From NCBI GenBank assembly GCA_039185235.1, contig JBCDAS010000179.1, positions 1 to 8,913 of the forward strand: 8,913 nucleotides of DNA. Direction: 5' to 3'. Position 1 is the first letter of the stretch. Each line of letters opens with the position of its first letter. The translations under genes were made by a program, and so were the position numbers. The notes under the pieces are model-generated. The model saw only the letters and a list, made by a program, of their open reading frames with translations, made no database searches and was not told where the DNA came from. This stretch comes from Thermohalobaculum sp039185235. Its GTDB lineage: Bacteria; Pseudomonadota; Alphaproteobacteria; Rhodobacterales; Rhodobacteraceae. This document shows positions 5,994 through 8,913 of this stretch, in pieces.

Positions 5994-7541
5994 TCAGAGA
6001 TCGAGGTGGATCTTAAAGCGCCGCCGGATCTCGGCGTCGATCTCCGGGCTGATATGCGAGGGAAAATGCTCCGCCAGGATCTTGTTCTTGCGCGCGATCG
6101 TCTTCTCGATCAGATCCGGGCGGCCGAGCTCGTTCCACTCCTTGGGTGAGGTACGGTCGGCGAGCTCTGGATAGATATACTCGGTCTGCATCAGTCCTAG
6201 CGTCTGATCATGGCCGAGATAATGCCCCGGGCCTTCTAGGCAGACAGATTTCATTACATCGATATTGACCGTGTCCTCGGTCACTTCGATCCCGCGCACA
6301 CAGCGCTGGCATTGGCCGAGCATGTCATCGCCGAGGATCAGGCTCTCGAAGCAGAAACCCAGGAGCGAGGCATGCATGCCTGCCGCTTCATAGATCATAT
6401 TGGCGCCTGAGAGGCCGACCATGACGTTGGAGATCGCCTGCTCCCAGCCCGCCTGCATGTCGGGCAGCTTCGCATCGGCGATCCCGGCGGAGGTGCCGCC
6501 GGGCAGACCGTAGAAGCGGTGCATTTGGGCGCAACCCGCGCTTAGCAATGCCTGCTCGCCCGATCCGCCGGACATCGCGCCTGTGCGCAGATCCGACACG
6601 AAAGGCCAGGTGCCGAAGATCGCCGGGTGGCCAGGCTTGACGCTGTTGACATAAACGACGCCGGAGAGGCACTCCGCCACCGCCTGCACGATGGCGCCTG
6701 CGATGGGGGCTGGCGCGGTCGCCCCCGCCTGGCCGGCGCTGAGGAGCAGAACCGGCATGCCACCACGGATACAAGCCTCCATCACCTCACAAGCCTCGGT
6801 CGCAAACTTCATCGGCGGCACGACGAAGCAGTTGGAGTTCGACAGGATCGGACGGGCGCGGTACTTGTCCTCACCGCCCGCCATCAGATAGGTCACCTCG
6901 AGACAGCCCGGCATATGCGAGGGTTCGACAAAGCTGGTGCCTACATGTTTTTGCGTGCCCTTCAGGCAAGCATAGACCGTGTTGATGTCGAGCTCGTAGT
7001 TGTCCAGCACGTCGCGGCAGACCATGGGCCGCTGCAAGAAGTGGACATTGTCGAGCGTGTCGACGATCCGCGCGGCATCGTAGAGATCCCTCAGGGTCGA
7101 GTCGCGATAGACCCGGTTCTCCACATCGACCATATGCACAGCGGCACCCGCCGTGCCGTAATGCGTCTTGGTGCCCGAGAGATGCAGATCATATTTCGGA
7201 TCCCGGCCACATAAGGTGATGTCGCGGGCAGCAACAGCGAGCATATCCTCGACCAGCGCGCGGGGAAAACGGACGCGGCCATCATCGCCCAGGATGGCGC
7301 CTGCGGCCGTCATCGCATCAATGCCGGATTGGGGCGCCAGGCTGATCCCGATCTGCTCCAGCGCGTCGAGGGCAGCTTGGTGGATCCGCTCGATCCCGCC
7401 ACTGTCGATTGGGTTGTAAGTGCCTCCGGGCAGGCCCGCGCGGACGGGGCGGATATCTTCGGCCAGCGGGGCCGCGCGCAGCGCCTGGCGGGCGGAGCGT
7501 CCTCCGGCGCGGCGGCCACGTCTGGTATCGGTATCGGTCAT
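5994..7541 (-). CDS. MttB-family (non-pyrrolysine) corrinoid-dependent methyltransferase homologue
   Basis: A 515-residue protein of the trimethylamine methyltransferase (MttB) superfamily. Family landmarks include IHQAALDALEQIG (53-65), THYGTAGAAVHMVD (126-139), RPMVCRDV (171-178), GTQKHVGTSF (195-204), PILSNSNCFVVPP (231-243) and GIADAKLPDMQAGWE (353-367). The last is close to the region that carries pyrrolysine in archaeal MttB; here the frame is uninterrupted, with no UAG. Characterised non-pyrrolysine relatives (MtgB, MtpB, MtcB) demethylate quaternary amines such as glycine betaine, proline betaine or carnitine, passing the methyl group to a corrinoid protein. The substrate here is unknown. 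The Arg-rich residues 7-35 look disordered. GGAGA sits 7 nt before the ATG. No corrinoid protein or corrinoid-reactivation gene is within this window. It is a stand-alone gene, convergent with ytoQ. Confidence 0.85.
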   Translation of the reverse strand: MTDTDTRRGRRAGGRSARQALRAAPLAEDIRPVRAGLPGGTYNPIDSGGIERIHQAALDALEQIGISLAPQSGIDAMTAAGAILGDDGRVRFPRALVEDMLAVAARDITLCGRDPKYDLHLSGTKTHYGTAGAAVHMVDVENRVYRDSTLRDLYDAARIVDTLDNVHFLQRPMVCRDVLDNYELDINTVYACLKGTQKHVGTSFVEPSHMPGCLEVTYLMAGGEDKYRARPILSNSNCFVVPPMKFATEACEVMEACIRGGMPVLLLSAGQAGATAPAPIAGAIVQAVAECLSGVVYVNSVKPGHPAIFGTWPFVSDLRTGAMSGGSGEQALLSAGCAQMHRFYGLPGGTSAGIADAKLPDMQAGWEQAISNVMVGLSGANMIYEAAGMHASLLGFCFESLILGDDMLGQCQRCVRGIEVTEDTVNIDVMKSVCLEGPGHYLGHDQTLGLMQTEYIYPELADRTSPKEWNELGRPDLIEKTIARKNKILAEHFPSHISPEIDAEIRRRFKIHLDL

Positions 7542-7551
7542 CTCTCAGTCT

Positions 7552-7633
7552 CCATCGGGGTCAGGGGGCAGGCAAGGGCATCACACCCGCGAAGGCGAGC
7601 CCCTTGCAGCCCGTCCCCGGGTCGCTCCGATGG
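7552..7633 (-). promoter_or_regulatory. Candidate structured 5' leader of the MttB-family gene
   Basis: On the minus-strand RNA an outer stem pairs CCATCGG (7627-7633) with CCGATGG (7552-7558). An inner stem pairs GGGC plus GCAAGGG (plus coordinates 7609-7612, 7601-7607) with CCCTTGC plus GCCC (7572-7578, 7566-7569). The 3' side of the outer stem includes the GG of the GGAGA ribosome binding site (7549-7553), so folding could reduce translation initiation. I cannot match it to a known riboswitch class, and in such GC-rich DNA some pairing is expected by chance. Confidence 0.35.
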
Positions 7634-7707
7634 TTAGTGCCTGGCGCCGATGCGCGCTGTCCTCCATGGGCGATCGCCTCATGTCCCTCGATACCGCTTG
7701 GGCAGAG

Positions 7708-7736
7708 ACTTTGCGGCGAGAGGTCGCATGGGTCAA
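7708..7736 (-). promoter_or_regulatory. Candidate promoter for the MttB-family gene
   Basis: Minus-strand TTGACC (7731-7736) is a 5/6 match to the sigma-70 -35 box, followed after 17 bp by CAAAGT (7708-7713), a 3/6 match to the -10 box. It lies between the stop of the phytase-like gene and the MttB-family start and would give a leader of about 160 nt containing the foldable segment. The weak -10 keeps confidence low. Confidence 0.35.
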
Positions 7737-7761
7737 GGCGCTGGGGCGACCGGATGCGTCG

Positions 7762-8736
7762 CTATTCGCTCAACGCAAACCGGAGCAAGAGGGTCCGTTG
7801 ACCGGCGCTGAAATTGTTATCCGAGAGGATCCAGAGATAGCCATCGGCAATCGCGATGCCCTCCATGTTGTCGATACCACTGAGGTTCTCGAACGCCGCC
7901 AGCGTCTCGATACTGCCCGGCAGAGGGCGCCCATCAGCAAGGGTCATGCGCTGGATCCGAATGCTGACCCCAGTGGCAACAGTGAAGTCGCGAAGGACCA
8001 TGTACAGGCCACCATCCGGGCCCAGCGTGGCGCCTGTGATCCGATGCGAGGAGGTCAGGACGAGCCCGCCTCGATCAATCCCACCAGCCCCATCGAGCAG
8101 CCACCAAAGTGTCTGGCCCTCAACCGGGCGCTCGGCGAATGCCAGTACGCGGCCGTCGCGCAGACCCGCAAGCGCCTCGATCCCGCCATTCGCTTGCAGG
8201 GCATCAGTCCCCACAGGCCGCGCCCAATCACGCAGGCGCGCGTCGCCATCCATGCGTTGAATTCGATGGTCTCGCTCAAACGAGATCAAGAGATGCCCAT
8301 CCGCGCGGGCCAAACTCTCCGCATCACCTTGCCAATCACCCAACAAGTGATCCCTTTGGTCGCGGAGATGCCAGAGCGTTGCGCCCTCAATGCGCAGCGC
8401 TTCCCCGTCGACAGCAAATCGGGCACGCAGGAGATGCGCCCTGTCGCTAGCGGCGATCAAGCGATCCCCCTCGATCAGAAGGCCCGAGAGCCCACCAAAC
8501 CAGATGTTATCCGCCCGTAGATCCCAAGCGCCGGCCTCTCTCAGACCGGTTAGCTGCGTTGGCGGAACTCGAATCGGAGTGGCGATGATGGAGACAGGTT
8601 TCTCCGCAGCCCGCGTGCCCGCCTTGGCCGCAGGCCCGCCGAAGAACTGATCGCCAAAGACGCCGATCGGCGGACCAACCGCCAATAGCGAGAAAGTCAA
8701 AGCCACAAGCACGCCAAGGACGGCGAGCGCCCTCAC
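7762..8736 (-). CDS. Exported esterase-like phytase-family protein
   Basis: A 324-residue protein with a hydrophobic N-terminal segment (about 2-20, RALAVLGVLVALTFSLLAVG) acting as signal peptide or membrane anchor, so the domain is expected in the periplasm. The body matches the 'esterase-like activity of phytase' domain, a beta-propeller-like fold: WFGGLSGLLIE (79-89), IAASDRAHLL (94-103), DAESLA (138-143), ISFERDHRIQRM (151-162), GGIEAL (184-189) and NMEGIAI..LWILSDNNFSAGQRTLLLRF near the end. Despite the name, phytase or esterase activity is rarely demonstrated in bacterial members. The GTG at 8736 is chosen because it forms a GTGA overlap with the upstream mepA-like stop and has GGCGGGAG just before it; a TTG at 8757 would lie inside the upstream gene without a ribosome binding site. 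Substrate unknown; an envelope role is suggested by its partner gene. Confidence 0.82.
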   Translation of the reverse strand: MRALAVLGVLVALTFSLLAVGPPIGVFGDQFFGGPAAKAGTRAAEKPVSIIATPIRVPPTQLTGLREAGAWDLRADNIWFGGLSGLLIEGDRLIAASDRAHLLRARFAVDGEALRIEGATLWHLRDQRDHLLGDWQGDAESLARADGHLLISFERDHRIQRMDGDARLRDWARPVGTDALQANGGIEALAGLRDGRVLAFAERPVEGQTLWWLLDGAGGIDRGGLVLTSSHRITGATLGPDGGLYMVLRDFTVATGVSIRIQRMTLADGRPLPGSIETLAAFENLSGIDNMEGIAIADGYLWILSDNNFSAGQRTLLLRFALSE

Positions 8737-8913
8737 TCTCCCGCCACCACACGGCAAGCAAGCGGCAGATCAGAGAGCCGCAGGGGTGCCTTCGGTTTCG
8801 CAGGCGTCTTTGGCGGCACTTTTCCAAGACCCTCATCGGTGAACCACCAGGCGAGCGTCACATCACAGCCATCGCCGGGTGGCGGCGGATCTTGCGCGAC
8901 ACATTCCGAAGCA
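8733..8913 (-). CDS. mepA: MepA-like penicillin-insensitive murein endopeptidase, C-terminal fragment
   Basis: Only the last 59 codons are in the window, entering from the right edge in frame at 8912. The fragment begins with ECVAQDPPPPGDGCD (3-17) followed by LAWWF (20-24), the conserved Cys-containing tail found after the zinc-binding catalytic core of MepA (peptidase M74). It ends with LRLSDLPLACRVVAGE. MepA cleaves D-Ala-mDAP cross-links in peptidoglycan in the periplasm. The catalytic His/Asp residues lie outside the window, so activity cannot be judged. Its TGA overlaps the GTG of the downstream phytase-like gene by four bases, indicating one transcript. The call rests on a short but distinctive tail. 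Confidence 0.72.
   Translation of the reverse strand, partial: ASECVAQDPPPPGDGCDVTLAWWFTDEGLGKVPPKTPAKPKAPLRLSDLPLACRVVAGE

Noticed and set aside
5994..7541. Pyrrolysine-containing MttB
   Set aside because: The reading frame is continuous with no in-frame UAG through the relevant region.
7746..7762. Hairpin GCGAC/GTCGC at the end of the phytase-like gene as a terminator
   Set aside because: Only a 5-bp stem with no T-tract; too weak to call.
7420..8520. 366-codon plus-strand open frame across the MttB leader and phytase-like gene
   Set aside because: Opposite two genes with family-level motifs. Its own translation is compositionally biased and matches nothing.

Overview
The window looks like chromosomal DNA of a marine alphaproteobacterium, most likely Rhodobacterales (Roseobacter group). 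This rests on moderately high GC, tight operons with 1-4 base overlaps, and gene families typical of that group: a SoeA-type molybdoenzyme, a bacterial voltage-gated sodium channel, an MttB-like methyltransferase with an Arg-rich N-terminus, and an esterase-like phytase protein. Genus cannot be fixed from sequence alone.

Layout. (1) 1-3953, minus strand: soeA (catalytic molybdopterin subunit), a small exported DUF2147 protein whose ATG overlaps the soeA stop, then soeB (four [4Fe-4S] clusters), which runs off the left edge. A membrane subunit (soeC) is expected just outside. This is a cytoplasmic-type sulfite dehydrogenase that would feed electrons to quinone. A 32-bp perfect inverted repeat with a G-quadruplex-type loop sits between the DUF2147 gene and soeB. 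(2) 3954-4165: divergent regulatory region. (3) 4166-5421, plus strand: a NavAb/NaChBac-type sodium channel gene coupled by an ATGA overlap to a ytoQ family gene. (4) 5422-5993: convergent intergenic region. It holds an 82-nt four-way-junction (cloverleaf) palindrome, two tetraloop hairpins, and then about 380 bp with no convincing gene. (5) 5994-7541, minus strand: a non-pyrrolysine MttB-family methyltransferase. Its roughly 220-bp upstream region contains a foldable leader whose outer stem reaches into the ribosome binding site. (6) 7762-8913, minus strand: the 3' end of a MepA-like murein endopeptidase gene (right edge) joined by a GTGA overlap to an exported esterase-like phytase-family gene.

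The sulfite dehydrogenase is the clearest metabolic module: it would dispose of sulfite formed when organosulfonates such as taurine are degraded. The channel/YtoQ pair, the MttB homologue and the MepA/phytase-like pair are separate units. I see no direct pathway link between them, apart from a general marine theme (sodium, organosulfur, methylated amines). There is no mobile element, CRISPR array or rRNA gene, and no convincing tRNA gene. The most unusual content is non-coding: the two large palindromic structures at 634-710 and 5439-5520.
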